A stretch of 64,000 nucleotides of DNA. Source: Polystyrenella longa. GTDB taxonomy: Bacteria; Planctomycetota; Planctomycetia; Planctomycetales; Planctomycetaceae. Below, one piece after another: positions 51,151-60,366 of the stretch. The stretch lies in NCBI RefSeq assembly GCF_007750395.1, contig NZ_CP036281.1, positions 3,247,001-3,311,000 of the forward strand, in the 5' to 3' direction. The position numbers and the translations under genes were made by a program. Numbering within the stretch: the stretch's first letter is position 1; each line of letters opens with the position of its first letter. Under the pieces are notes generated by a model. The model searched no databases and was not told the DNA's origin. It saw only the letters and a list, made by a program, of their open reading frames with translations.

Positions 51151-52446
51151 ATGTATGACGTCCAGAGTCGACGTGAATTTTTAAAATCTGTGGCAGCGAT
51201 GGGAGTCGTCTATCCTGTTGTCTCGAGCATGCCTCTTCTGGCTGATACCCCCAAGAATCCGAACGAAAAACTGAACATCGCCGTCGTGGGTGTCGCTGCT
51301 CGTGGAGCAGCCAATCTGAATGGCGTTAAAGGGGAAAACATTGTCGCCCTTTGCGACATTGACTCAGAACGTCTGAATGGTGCCGCCAAAGAATTCCCGT
51401 CCGCTGCTCTGTACGACGACTATCGACGCATTTTCGATCACGACCTCGACGGCGTCGTCTGTAGCACTCCCGACCATATGCATGCGTTCGTTGTCTGCGA
51501 AGCGCTCAAACGAGGCTTGCCTGTCTACTGCGAAAAACCATTGACTCACTCCATCTCAGAAGCGCGTAAAATCCTTAAACTGGTTGATGAAAACAACAAC
51601 ATCACCCAAATGGGAAATCAGATTCATTCGACGAATAACTATCGTCGAGTTGTCGAACAGATTCAGTCGGGTGTCATCGGAGACGTAAGACAAGTTCACG
51701 TTTTCCTTCCAGCAGTGGAGCACTTCCGCGCAGGTAAACGAGTACAGGAATCGACTCCTCCCGATAATGTCAGCTACGACTTGTGGCTCGGCCCTGCACC
51801 GTATCGCCCCTTCGATGTTTCTCACTTCCACTTCGACTGGCGTTACTGGTGGGATTTTGGTGGCGGACAGATTGCTGACTTCTGGTGTCACTACACTGAC
51901 TTGGCTTACTGGGCTCTCGACCTCAAATATCCAACTCGTATTTCGGCCATAGGGGAAAAAGGACACGATGGCGAAAACGAAGTTCCTCGACATCTGCAGG
52001 TGGAATATGACTATCCCGCCCGTGGTGAAAAACCGCCTGTCAAATTGACTTGGTCACAAGGGAAATTCAAGCCGGAAGGCGCCGAAGTCATGGACAAGTC
52101 TCACGGCGTGCTGTTTGAAGGAGACAAAGGCCGCTTATGGGCGGACTACTCCAACAAACAGATCGTTCTGCAGGATGGTTCAGAAGCTGTACCGGTAAAA
52201 CCCTACATCGCCGACTCCATCGGTCACCATGCTGAGTGGTTACAGGCGATCCGTGGCAATGGCACAACCGCCTCTCCCTTCAGCTACGGCGCCGTGCTGA
52301 CTGAAGGAGGGCATCTTGGAAACCTTTCATACCGCCTCGGAAAAGAAATCCTCTGGGATGCCGAAGCAATGAAGGCGACCAATGCCCCCGAAGCGGATGA
52401 AATCATCAGCCGACAGTACCGCAAAGGCTGGACGCTTGACGTGTAA
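51151..52446 (+). CDS. Gfo/Idh/MocA-family oxidoreductase with Tat-like signal
   Basis: The 431-residue protein starts with a twin-arginine signal (SRREFLKSVAAMGVVYPVV). A Rossmann domain follows (about 40-165: LNIAVVGVAARGAANL, then DHMHAFVV and the family motif YCEKPLTHS with the conserved EKP lysine). The C-terminal domain is alpha/beta (about 170-410; FHFDWRYWWDFGGGQIADFW). Such enzymes use NAD(P) to oxidise or isomerise sugars or cyclitols; exported, Tat-linked members are abundant in planctomycetes, presumably folding with bound cofactor before export. The ATG has AGAGGA upstream. It is followed by a strong terminator, so it is the end of its transcript. The sugar substrate cannot be deduced. 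Confidence 0.92.
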   Translation: MYDVQSRREFLKSVAAMGVVYPVVSSMPLLADTPKNPNEKLNIAVVGVAARGAANLNGVKGENIVALCDIDSERLNGAAKEFPSAALYDDYRRIFDHDLDGVVCSTPDHMHAFVVCEALKRGLPVYCEKPLTHSISEARKILKLVDENNNITQMGNQIHSTNNYRRVVEQIQSGVIGDVRQVHVFLPAVEHFRAGKRVQESTPPDNVSYDLWLGPAPYRPFDVSHFHFDWRYWWDFGGGQIADFWCHYTDLAYWALDLKYPTRISAIGEKGHDGENEVPRHLQVEYDYPARGEKPPVKLTWSQGKFKPEGAEVMDKSHGVLFEGDKGRLWADYSNKQIVLQDGSEAVPVKPYIADSIGHHAEWLQAIRGNGTTASPFSYGAVLTEGGHLGNLSYRLGKEILWDAEAMKATNAPEADEIISRQYRKGWTLDV

Positions 52447-52493
52447 GCGAACCAAATTACTTCCTCTGGATTTTCCCTGAGGAACAACCAACC

Positions 52494-52533
52494 AAAGCCG
52501 CCCGCTTTCTTTCGAAGCCGGGCGGCTTTTTTT
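52494..52533 (+). terminator. Rho-independent terminator after the oxidoreductase gene
   Basis: AAAGCCGCCC (52494-52503) pairs perfectly with GGGCGGCTTT (52520-52529), with a 16-base loop region that can pair further, and is followed by T residues. It lies about 48 bases past the stop codon. Confidence 0.9.
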
Positions 52534-53234
52534 CATATAATCAACCATGACAATCACAAATAAACACACACTGGCTTTCTATCCATTTTACTGGACAGAC
52601 TCATCTACATTATAGTTAGCTGTAAGCCAGAGTCCCTATAATCAGTTTTTTCACTAAATCCCGCGTAATCGTCAGGCTTTTCTAAACTTGGGGCTTTCCA
52701 ATGTTCGACTAAAGTGCAAGAATCCACACGTGGATCCGTGATAAACGAGGCGATTTCTCTAGTTTGGCATGACATTGCCACTCGTTGAGAACATATTTTC
52801 AGTATCAATGCGGTATTTTTTGAGACGCAATCTCAAGTGAGGTGTCTTCGAAGACCAATGTTGGATGTGAATATCAACCTCGCCAACCGATTCCACTCGC
52901 CTGACTGTAGACGGCGGATGAGGTAAGGTCTCGCTGTGGATTGGTCAGTACCCGGGAACCTTTTTCACCACCAGGTCTCTTTCATTTTAGAAGCTGTGTT
53001 CAGACGACGTCCCAGTCGGCTGTTAGCCTCCACTCCTATGTTGTTCAGACAATTTGAACGACCTTTAATAGTGCGAGACTGAACCAAGCCGCTGAAACGC
53101 TCTCTCTGTGACTTAGCCATTCCTTAATGGCTCTCGAAGTCCGGCTTGCCGGCGGCCATGAAATTAGATTCCATCGAGAGACTTCCCACCTGATACTGAC
53201 TTCCCAACAATACAACTTTCAAATCTGACTTCCA

Positions 53235-53264
53235 GCTGAATCGATTTCAACCTATCGATTCAGC
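53235..53264. repeat. Perfect 11-base inverted repeat 87 bases before korA
   Basis: GCTGAATCGAT and ATCGATTCAGC are exact reverse complements around an 8-base centre (TTCAACCT). No T-run follows on either side, so it is not a terminator. It may be an operator or a leader hairpin of the kor operon. Confidence 0.5.
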
Positions 53265-53351
53265 AATGAATAACTAACTTCAACTGCGAAGCAACCAGGA
53301 TCGCAGACATCCGGTTTTGGCTTCCAGCTTGTTCCCGAGGAAAATCTTCTG

Positions 53352-55223
53352 ATGGCCTCTACTGAAATGGCAACCCCCTCCGGCATGAAACCAATTGAAG
53401 AAATGGAAACCGTCGTTATCCGCTTTTGCGGCGATAGCGGCGACGGAATGCAACTTGCCGGAACACAATTCACCAATGTGTCGGCAGCTTTTGGCAACGA
53501 TGTCAGCACTCTGCCTGACTTCCCCGCAGAAATTCGCGCCCCAGCCGGGTCATTGAGCGGAGTGAGTGGCTTCCAGATCAGTTTTTCCAGCAAAGACATT
53601 TTCACCCCCGGGGACGAAGTCGACACCCTCGTGGCGATGAATCCGGCCGCGCTGAAAACGAACCTTGCCGACCTCAAACGAGGGGGCACGCTGATCGTCA
53701 ATGAAGACGCCTTCGATAAATCCAATCTGACCAAAGCAAGCTACGATTCCAACCCGCTGGATGATGAAGAATCCCTTGCGGGCTACCGGCTATTCAAAGT
53801 TCCAATGACTCGCCTCACCAAAGACGCGTTATCAGAACTGGACATTTCACAGCGTGAAGCGGTCCGGTGCAAAAACTTCTTCGCTCTTGGTCTCGTGTAC
53901 TGGCTGTACAACCGAGATTCCAAACCGACCGTTGATTGGGTCAACAAGAAGTTTTCCAAGCTACCAATCGTTGCCGAAGCCAACATTCGCGCTCTCAAAG
54001 GTGGCCGCAATTATGGTGACTCCACCGAGGCGTTCACGGTTCACTACAAAGTATCAAAGGCCGATCTTCCTCCCGGCAAGTACCGCAAAATCACCGGAAA
54101 CGAAGCCCTGGCAATGGGACTGGCAACGATTGCCAAACTGTCAAACAAGACTTTGATCTACTCTGGCTACCCTATTACCCCTGCCAGTGACATTCTGCAC
54201 GAACTGTCCAAGCTTAAAAACTTCAACGTGAAGACCTTCCAGGCCGAAGACGAAATCGCCGCAATGTCCGCCGCAGTAGGAGCCGCATTCGGTGGCGAAC
54301 TATCTGTAACAGCGAGCTCAGGACCAGGCATCTGCCTGAAAGGGGAGGCCATGGGCCTGGGGGCAATCACCGAATTGCCGATGGTCATCATCGACGTTCA
54401 ACGTGGTGGTCCGAGTACCGGTTTACCAACCAAGACAGAGCAATCCGACTTGCTTCTCGCCATGTTTGGTCGAAATGGTGAATCACCGCTCCCGATTATC
54501 GCTCCAGCGACTCCGGGGGACTGCTTTGAAATGGCCCAGCAAGCAATGCGAATTGCAGTTGAGCACATGACTCCGGTCATTCTGCTCTCCGATGGTTATA
54601 TTGCGAATGGTGCTGAGCCTTGGCAGATTCCTGATGTCAGCGATCTCACCCCGATCAAAATCAACCATCCAACAGAACTAAACGAAGACGGTATCTACGA
54701 GCCTTATGCCCGAGATGAAAACCTGACTCGACCATGGGCCATCCCCGGCACCACTGGGTTGGAGCATCGTGTTGGTGGTCTGGAGAAATCCAACATCTCC
54801 GGAAACGTCAGTTACGATCCGGAAAACCACCACGACATGACGTTGTTGCGTGCCAAAAAGGTGAAGCTGATTGCAAACCGGTTGCCCGCCCAGGAAGTCC
54901 TCGGCCCCAAGACAGGCGACTTACTCGTCGTCAGTTGGGGAGGCACCTACGGTTCTGTTCGCACGGCAGTTAGCCATGCGATCGAAGAAGGTAAGAGTGT
55001 CGCCCACGCGCACATTCGCTACCTGAATCCATTCCCCAATAACCTCGGCGAGATTCTGAAAAAGTACGATCAGATTCTCATTCCCGAATTGAACATGGGC
55101 CAACTTCGTCTACTGTTACGCAGTGAATTCCTGGTAGACGCACAAGGCTTGAACAAGATCAAAGGCAAACCTTTCCTGATTTCTGAAATCAGCGAAAAGA
55201 TCAACGCCATGCTCGCGGGTTAG
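53352..55223 (+). CDS. korA: 2-oxoacid:ferredoxin oxidoreductase, alpha subunit with fused gamma domain
   Basis: The 623-residue protein has an N-terminal gamma domain (about 18-200; [18 protein letters not shown]). An alpha (pyrimidine-binding) part follows (about 230-620), with [23 protein letters not shown], and [10 protein letters not shown] followed by [11 protein letters not shown], all typical of KorA. With KorB it oxidatively decarboxylates 2-oxoglutarate (or a related 2-oxoacid) to the acyl-CoA, reducing ferredoxin. The ATG has GAGGAAA at good spacing. It is separated by 84 bases from korB and forms an operon with it. Substrate specificity for 2-oxoglutarate is inferred from similarity. 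Confidence 0.92.
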   Translation: MASTEMATPSGMKPIEEMETVVIRFCGDSGDGMQLAGTQFTNVSAAFGNDVSTLPDFPAEIRAPAGSLSGVSGFQISFSSKDIFTPGDEVDTLVAMNPAALKTNLADLKRGGTLIVNEDAFDKSNLTKASYDSNPLDDEESLAGYRLFKVPMTRLTKDALSELDISQREAVRCKNFFALGLVYWLYNRDSKPTVDWVNKKFSKLPIVAEANIRALKGGRNYGDSTEAFTVHYKVSKADLPPGKYRKITGNEALAMGLATIAKLSNKTLIYSGYPITPASDILHELSKLKNFNVKTFQAEDEIAAMSAAVGAAFGGELSVTASSGPGICLKGEAMGLGAITELPMVIIDVQRGGPSTGLPTKTEQSDLLLAMFGRNGESPLPIIAPATPGDCFEMAQQAMRIAVEHMTPVILLSDGYIANGAEPWQIPDVSDLTPIKINHPTELNEDGIYEPYARDENLTRPWAIPGTTGLEHRVGGLEKSNISGNVSYDPENHHDMTLLRAKKVKLIANRLPAQEVLGPKTGDLLVVSWGGTYGSVRTAVSHAIEEGKSVAHAHIRYLNPFPNNLGEILKKYDQILIPELNMGQLRLLLRSEFLVDAQGLNKIKGKPFLISEISEKINAMLAG

Positions 55224-55307
55224 ACGAACCGCAAGGTTTGATAACTGCGAACTGATCTTCTATTTCCAAAACGATTACAGCAAATTCCTCGATTGAGAGA
55301 TTTCGTT

Positions 55308-56330
55308 ATGAGTACTGTTGAACTTCCTCAACTGTCTGCCAAAGACTTTGCCAGCGATCAGGAAATTCGTTGGTGCCCCCGATGTGGTGACTACTCCATT
55401 CTGGCACAGATGAAGAAAGTCCTGCCGACGCTCGGACTGCCCAAAGAAAAGTTCGCGTTCGTTTCCGGCATCGGTTGCTCAAGCCGGTTTCCGTACTACA
55501 TGAACACGTACGGGTTCCATAGCATCCACGGTCGTGCTCCCGCCATTGCGACGGGTCTGCGACTGGCACGCCCCGACCTCTCGGTCTGGGTGATCACGGG
55601 TGACGGTGATGCACTTTCAATTGGTGGAAACCACTTGATGCACGTAATCCGCCGAAACGTGGATCTGAAAATCGTGTTGTTCAACAACCGTATCTATGGT
55701 TTGACCAAAGGTCAGTATTCACCAACGAGTCCAATCGGGCAGAAGACGAAAAGTACGCCTTACGGTTCGATCGACCATCCTCTGAGTCCGCTCAGCGTGG
55801 CGATTGGTTCGGAAGCCACCTTTGTCGCTCGATCTGTTGATGTCGACATCAAGCACCTGGGAATGGTTCTGGAACGAGCCGCTCATCATAAGGGAACGGC
55901 GTTCATTGAAGTCTATCAGGACTGTAACGTCTTCAACGCAGGTGCTCATGATTACGCCTCGAAGAAAGGCGAAAAGGAAGAAAACATCATCTATCTTGAA
56001 GATGGTAAACCCATCATCTTCGGTAAAGATAATGACAAAGGCCTGATCTTCGACGAGAACTCGAATATACAAGTCGTCACCTTGGGTGAGGAATTCTCCG
56101 AAAGTGATCTCATCGTTCACGATGAAAGCAATCCGAACCCCAGCATCGCATTTGCACTATCCCGTCTGCGTCATCCGGAATTCCCGGAACCAATGGGAGT
56201 GTTACGAGCTATAGAACGACCCATCTATGACCAAATGGTCACCGCCCAGGTTGATCAGACCATTGCGGACAAAGGAGAAGGCAATCTGGAAGGCCTCTTC
56301 AATAGTGGCGATACCTGGACTGTCGAATAA
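55308..56330 (+). CDS. korB: 2-oxoacid:ferredoxin oxidoreductase, beta subunit
   Basis: The 340-residue protein has WCPRCGDYSIL near the N-terminus and GIGCSSRFPYYM. The thiamine diphosphate motif begins GDGDALSIGGNHLMH and ends FNNRIYGLT. Together with the preceding subunit it forms the enzyme; the cysteines bind a 4Fe-4S cluster. The ATG at 55308 was chosen; a TTG five codons upstream is in frame but lies within the Shine-Dalgarno region. A long hairpin follows directly after the stop codon. Confidence 0.93.
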   Translation: MSTVELPQLSAKDFASDQEIRWCPRCGDYSILAQMKKVLPTLGLPKEKFAFVSGIGCSSRFPYYMNTYGFHSIHGRAPAIATGLRLARPDLSVWVITGDGDALSIGGNHLMHVIRRNVDLKIVLFNNRIYGLTKGQYSPTSPIGQKTKSTPYGSIDHPLSPLSVAIGSEATFVARSVDVDIKHLGMVLERAAHHKGTAFIEVYQDCNVFNAGAHDYASKKGEKEENIIYLEDGKPIIFGKDNDKGLIFDENSNIQVVTLGEEFSESDLIVHDESNPNPSIAFALSRLRHPEFPEPMGVLRAIERPIYDQMVTAQVDQTIADKGEGNLEGLFNSGDTWTVE

Positions 56331-56332
56331 TC

Positions 56333-56380
56333 ACATTTCCGAACACTGATATTTTGAATATCAGACAAAGGTCGGAATGT
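56333..56380 (+). repeat. Two-part hairpin directly after korB
   Basis: An inner perfect stem CTGATATT-TTG-AATATCAG (56346-56364) is enclosed by an outer stem ACATTTCCGA / TCGGAATGT with one bulged T. It begins 3 bases past the korB stop. No T-run follows, so it is more likely an mRNA 3'-end stabilising structure than an intrinsic terminator. Confidence 0.5.
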
Positions 56381-56537
56381 CAGTCCGCTCAGGCAAACTA
56401 ATGATACTGTGCCTCTGGAATGGATAGAGTACAGCCTGACTTCTTTCGGATTGAGAGAAGACTCTGGCTTGATCAGTGCTACAATGGGAGAGTGATCGAA
56501 TTTTTCGTTGCCCTCTCCGTTGAAGAAGTCCCATCGT

Positions 56538-57737
56538 ATGACTGATCATCCTGATGCCTCCGATGAATTTCCTGAGATCACGAAGCCGGAGGGCATTGTG
56601 GGTGAGGAAGCAAGATCAGCTTCCCCCAATAACGATGTCAGCCAGGAATCCGTCGACGTTGTACCGAGACAACGAAGGCCCCGCCCTGCCCTGCTTCGAG
56701 AAGGACCGGGGCTACGAGAATCGTTGGGCTGGGTCTTGGGATTCTTCGCTCTCCAGCTGGTTTTTGGCATATTTTTCCTCGTGCTGTATCTGGCTAGCCT
56801 GTTCCTGACTAATCCGGAACTTTTCCAGGCAGTAGCCGACAGTGAAGAACTCAAAGATAAATTAGCAGGCGAATCACAGACATTCGTTATGGCCGCCGCT
56901 CAAGCCAGTCTGATCGTCTGCTGTCTGGCGATGACTCGCATCCGCTGGGGCAAGAGTTGGACGACTTCCCTCCGCTTCAACGGTTTCCGTCCTATTCACA
57001 TTCTCGCCGTGGCCGCGCTGATTATGCCGACTCAAGTTCTCTCGCAAGCCGTTTACGAACAAGCCAACTATTACTGGCAAATGCTCGCAGGGGAACTTCC
57101 TGCACTTTCAGTACTGGATAAATTCAATATTGTCGAATCCGCTCCCGACTTAATCAAGAATTCTCCACTCGCCATTTCCATCCTGATTTTCGCGATTGCG
57201 CCGGCCCTGAACGAAGAGATCATTTTTCGTGGAGTTGTCGGCAACGGACTCATGAATCGTTATGGAGTCGTTTTTAGCATGCTGGTCGCTTCTACTCTAT
57301 TTGCCATCGTGCATATGCATCCTGTACACGCCGCCGCCGTCTTTGGATTAGGGGCAGTTATTCACTGGACCTACATCACCACCCGCACAATATGGGCCCC
57401 GATCCTGCTTCATTTTCTGAACAACGGATTTGCCTTGTTCTCGACTCTCTACCTGGGAGCCGGCGACTCTCACGACGATGCCTCGATTTCACCGTTACTA
57501 ACGGCTTGCTCACTGGTAACAGTTGGCGTTCTGTGCTTATTTTTCTGGAAAAGTCGCCGCTATCTGGTCAACGAAGAAGGTGAGAAGGTTCCTGTAAACG
57601 AAGAATGGAAGACTCAACCAGCCGACTTAGCGAAATTCGAGGTACGGCAGGACAAACCTTCAGTTCCAGTCAGCCTGATCACATTATGCATCACTTTAGT
57701 GACCTTGTATCTGATTTTTAAAGATACGGCTTCCTGA
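56538..57737 (+). CDS. CPBP family intramembrane metalloprotease
   Basis: The 399-residue protein has a disordered N-terminus (about 1-60) and about eight membrane helices. It carries the CPBP (CAAX protease/bacteriocin-processing) motifs: NEEIIFRGVV (paired glutamates and Arg), FAIVHMHP (His) and LHFLNNGFAL (His and Asn), which together form the zinc and catalytic site. These proteases cleave within or near membranes; natural substrates here are unknown. The ATG at 56538 is preferred over an in-frame TTG at 56508. It lies about 200 bases after korB on the same strand, probably as a separate transcript. Confidence 0.88.
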   Translation: MTDHPDASDEFPEITKPEGIVGEEARSASPNNDVSQESVDVVPRQRRPRPALLREGPGLRESLGWVLGFFALQLVFGIFFLVLYLASLFLTNPELFQAVADSEELKDKLAGESQTFVMAAAQASLIVCCLAMTRIRWGKSWTTSLRFNGFRPIHILAVAALIMPTQVLSQAVYEQANYYWQMLAGELPALSVLDKFNIVESAPDLIKNSPLAISILIFAIAPALNEEIIFRGVVGNGLMNRYGVVFSMLVASTLFAIVHMHPVHAAAVFGLGAVIHWTYITTRTIWAPILLHFLNNGFALFSTLYLGAGDSHDDASISPLLTACSLVTVGVLCLFFWKSRRYLVNEEGEKVPVNEEWKTQPADLAKFEVRQDKPSVPVSLITLCITLVTLYLIFKDTAS

Positions 57738-58016
57738 ACAAGCTTTATTGCCCAATTCCAGTTAGCCGAGGCCAGACTGTACCGATACTCGGTGGTTTTC
57801 TGATCGATCTATTGAGTTGATGGTTGAAATGGCTTCTGGAATCGTTATTGTGCGCTATTCCGCTTCTATTCTGGTATGATGCAACTTGCCCGGCCAATTT
57901 ACGGGTAAACCCCCTACTGGTAACGGAGTGCTAACCGAGAGCCTCGGATTCGACTGGCCCTCGATGCTTTCTCACTTACTGATTTCACCTGAAACTCGCT
58001 CCTGGAGAGCTCTTCC

Positions 58017-59405
58017 TTGAGTACCACTGATACAACGACTATTGCTGACACTAAAACCAAAGGGACCTACGCTTTCGTAAGCCTGGGTTGCCCCAAGAAT
58101 CTTGTCGACAGCGAAAAGATGCTGGGCAACCTCTCCCTGGATGGCTACTCGCTTGTTTCGGAACCCGATCAAGCCGACTTTGTCATCGTGAATACCTGCG
58201 GTTTTATTGAAAGCGCACGACAGGAATCTAAAGCGGTCATTCAGGAAATGCTTGATTTGAAAGCAGCCGGAAAAACCAAAGGAGTCATCGTTTCGGGTTG
58301 TCTCCCTGAACGACTGGGCAGCAAACTGCTAGACGAGATGCCTCAGATCGATCATATCGTCGGCGTATTTGGTCGTGACGAAATCACCACCGTCGCCGAA
58401 CGCATCGTTAGTGGAGCCAAAGAACAACGCGAACTCTTTCGTCCGGCTGCTATCCGAGCCCAGGACGATACTGCCCGACTGCGAATCACACCGGGGCACT
58501 ATGCTTATCTTAAAATCTCCGAAGGTTGTGACCGAACTTGTACGTTCTGTGCGATTCCCAAAATGCGTGGCAAGCATGTGACGAAACCGATTGAAATGGT
58601 TCGTCGTGAAGCCGAAGAACTGGTCGCCGATGGAGTCAAGGAATTAATCCTCGTCGCACAGGACACGACTTATTACGGCATGGACCTGTATGGGGAAGTC
58701 CGCCTTGCTGACTTGCTTAAAGAACTGGAAAAAGTCGAAGGACTCCAGTGGATTCGATTGATGTATTTGTATCCGATCAACTTCACCGATGAACTGATCG
58801 ATACGATTGCCAAGAGCAGCAAAATCATTCCTTATCTCGATATGCCGCTCCAGCACAGTAATGATCGCATGTTGAAGCGAATGCAACGTCGTGTGAACCG
58901 GGAGAAGACGGAAATCTTGTTGGAGAAATTACGCGAAAGAGTTCCCAACCTGGTGATTCGCACCACATTCGTCGTCGGATTCCCTGGCGAAACGGAAAAA
59001 CAGTTCATCGAATTGAAAGAGTTCGTCCGCGACCAACATTTCGAACGGGTGGGTGTTTTCACCTATTCACTCGAACCAGGTACTCCCGCGGAACGTCTTC
59101 CTGATCACCTACCTGAAGACATCAAACAGCGGCGTTACGACGAGCTGATGGAAGTCCAACAGGAAATCGCTTTTGAACATGCGGATTCCTGGGTTGGGTA
59201 CGAGTTGGACGTGATCATTGACGAACAGGTCGAAGACGATCTCTGGGTGGGGCGAACATTTGCCGATGCACCCGAAATCGATAGTCTTGTTTACGTACGC
59301 GGCGAAGATCTACAGATTGGACAATTAGTCCCCGTAGAGATATTGCAGCGACAAGACTACGACTTGATCGGTGTTGTTTCGGAAGGCGAGATGGAAGAAG
59401 ATTAA
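58017..59405 (+). CDS. rimO: Ribosomal protein S12 methylthiotransferase RimO
   Basis: The 462-residue radical-SAM protein has the N-terminal MTTase domain (SLGCPKNLVDSE, VNTCGFIES, VSGCLPER, the three cysteines of the auxiliary cluster). The radical-SAM core has CDRTCTFCAIPKMRG (CxxxCxxC) and the protein ends in a TRAM domain (about 390-455). RimO adds a methylthio group to an aspartate of ribosomal protein S12. The PKMRGKH sequence and S12-type insertions favour RimO over MiaB. The start is a TTG with GGAG about 10 bases upstream, which is used because no ATG precedes the first conserved residues. Confidence 0.95.
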   Translation: MSTTDTTTIADTKTKGTYAFVSLGCPKNLVDSEKMLGNLSLDGYSLVSEPDQADFVIVNTCGFIESARQESKAVIQEMLDLKAAGKTKGVIVSGCLPERLGSKLLDEMPQIDHIVGVFGRDEITTVAERIVSGAKEQRELFRPAAIRAQDDTARLRITPGHYAYLKISEGCDRTCTFCAIPKMRGKHVTKPIEMVRREAEELVADGVKELILVAQDTTYYGMDLYGEVRLADLLKELEKVEGLQWIRLMYLYPINFTDELIDTIAKSSKIIPYLDMPLQHSNDRMLKRMQRRVNREKTEILLEKLRERVPNLVIRTTFVVGFPGETEKQFIELKEFVRDQHFERVGVFTYSLEPGTPAERLPDHLPEDIKQRRYDELMEVQQEIAFEHADSWVGYELDVIIDEQVEDDLWVGRTFADAPEIDSLVYVRGEDLQIGQLVPVEILQRQDYDLIGVVSEGEMEED

Positions 59406-59646
59406 TCTTCCTTCTGGTACTGGGCGGTGCTAGCACACAGCCGGGCAAAAAAAAGGAAAACCTAGTCCCAACAGAGGGTATCCTGAACGTCTCCGTTGTG
59501 CGAATATTTCGATAACGACCTATAGTTTCCGAGCGGCTCTGCTATACTTGTAATAGAGCACTGCGGAAGGTCTTCTTCCAGCGAAATGCTCACTAGAAAT
59601 TCTCTCCCATTTGCACTTTCACAGCCTCCGGATTGACCCCGAGCTC

Positions 59647-60267
59647 ATGAATGCCGAATCGACACAGAAGGAACCGCAACAAAGCCTGCAGTCACAACGA
59701 GTCGTGTGTAACATTCCAAACGCGATTACGTTAAGCCGACTGCTATTGGCCTGCGTCCTGTTTCTGTTGATTGATATTCAAGGCTTTTGGATCACCTCCG
59801 CTGTACTGTTTGTCTTCGCCGCCTCAACCGATTTTCTGGACGGTTATATCGCCCGAAAATATGGGATGGTGACGATCCTCGGTCGTATCATGGATCCTTT
59901 CGTCGACAAAATCATTGTCGGCGGTGCCTTTCTGTTTCTCCTCGGAGAGCCGGATCGATCAGGCGTGAATGCCTGGATGGTGCTTATTGTTATCGGTCGG
60001 GAAATGTTCATTAGCAGTCTACGCGGTTTCCTTGAAAAACAGGGACAGGACTTCTCAGCCGCTTGGAGTGGCAAGGTAAAGATGACATTGCAATGTGTCG
60101 CTGTTACCTGCAGTCTGCTCTCGCTCAGCCCCGATTATTTCTTCAACGACAGCTGGTTCCTGCTCTGCCGCGACATTCTTCTCTGGATGGCGATCGCCAT
60201 CACACTTTACAGCGGAATCGAGTACATCATTCGCGCATCACATCTCTGGTCCAGCACCGACGATTGA
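59647..60267 (+). CDS. pgsA: CDP-alcohol phosphatidyltransferase (PgsA-like)
   Basis: The 206-residue membrane protein has six helices and the CDP-alcohol phosphotransferase motif from DFLDGYIARKYG to GRIMDPFVDK, with all four Asp residues, Gly and Arg in place. PgsA transfers phosphatidyl from CDP-diacylglycerol to glycerol-3-phosphate, the first step to phosphatidylglycerol. The family motif does not fix the alcohol, so another alcohol is possible. The ATG at 59647 lacks a strong ribosome-binding site; a TTG 12 codons upstream is less likely. It lies 241 bases after rimO and 99 bases before comEC on the same strand. Confidence 0.88.
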   Translation: MNAESTQKEPQQSLQSQRVVCNIPNAITLSRLLLACVLFLLIDIQGFWITSAVLFVFAASTDFLDGYIARKYGMVTILGRIMDPFVDKIIVGGAFLFLLGEPDRSGVNAWMVLIVIGREMFISSLRGFLEKQGQDFSAAWSGKVKMTLQCVAVTCSLLSLSPDYFFNDSWFLLCRDILLWMAIAITLYSGIEYIIRASHLWSSTDD

Positions 60268-60366
60268 TTTGGTTGGGTGTTTCGGGTAACCCATTTGTTT
60301 TGTTGTTTCTTCATAATTGTAAACGTGGAATTCGGACTGACTAATCTCAAGCGGGAGTAGCCTGAC

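Larger units (their letters stand above)
52447..53351. other. Long noncoding region before korA
   Basis: 905 bases without a convincing gene, containing the oxidoreductase terminator at its left end and the korA control region at its right end. A perfect inverted repeat lies at 53235-53264 and is described separately. The short frame on the - strand (52605-52808) has no family resemblance. No tRNA or known RNA was recognised. Confidence 0.5.
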
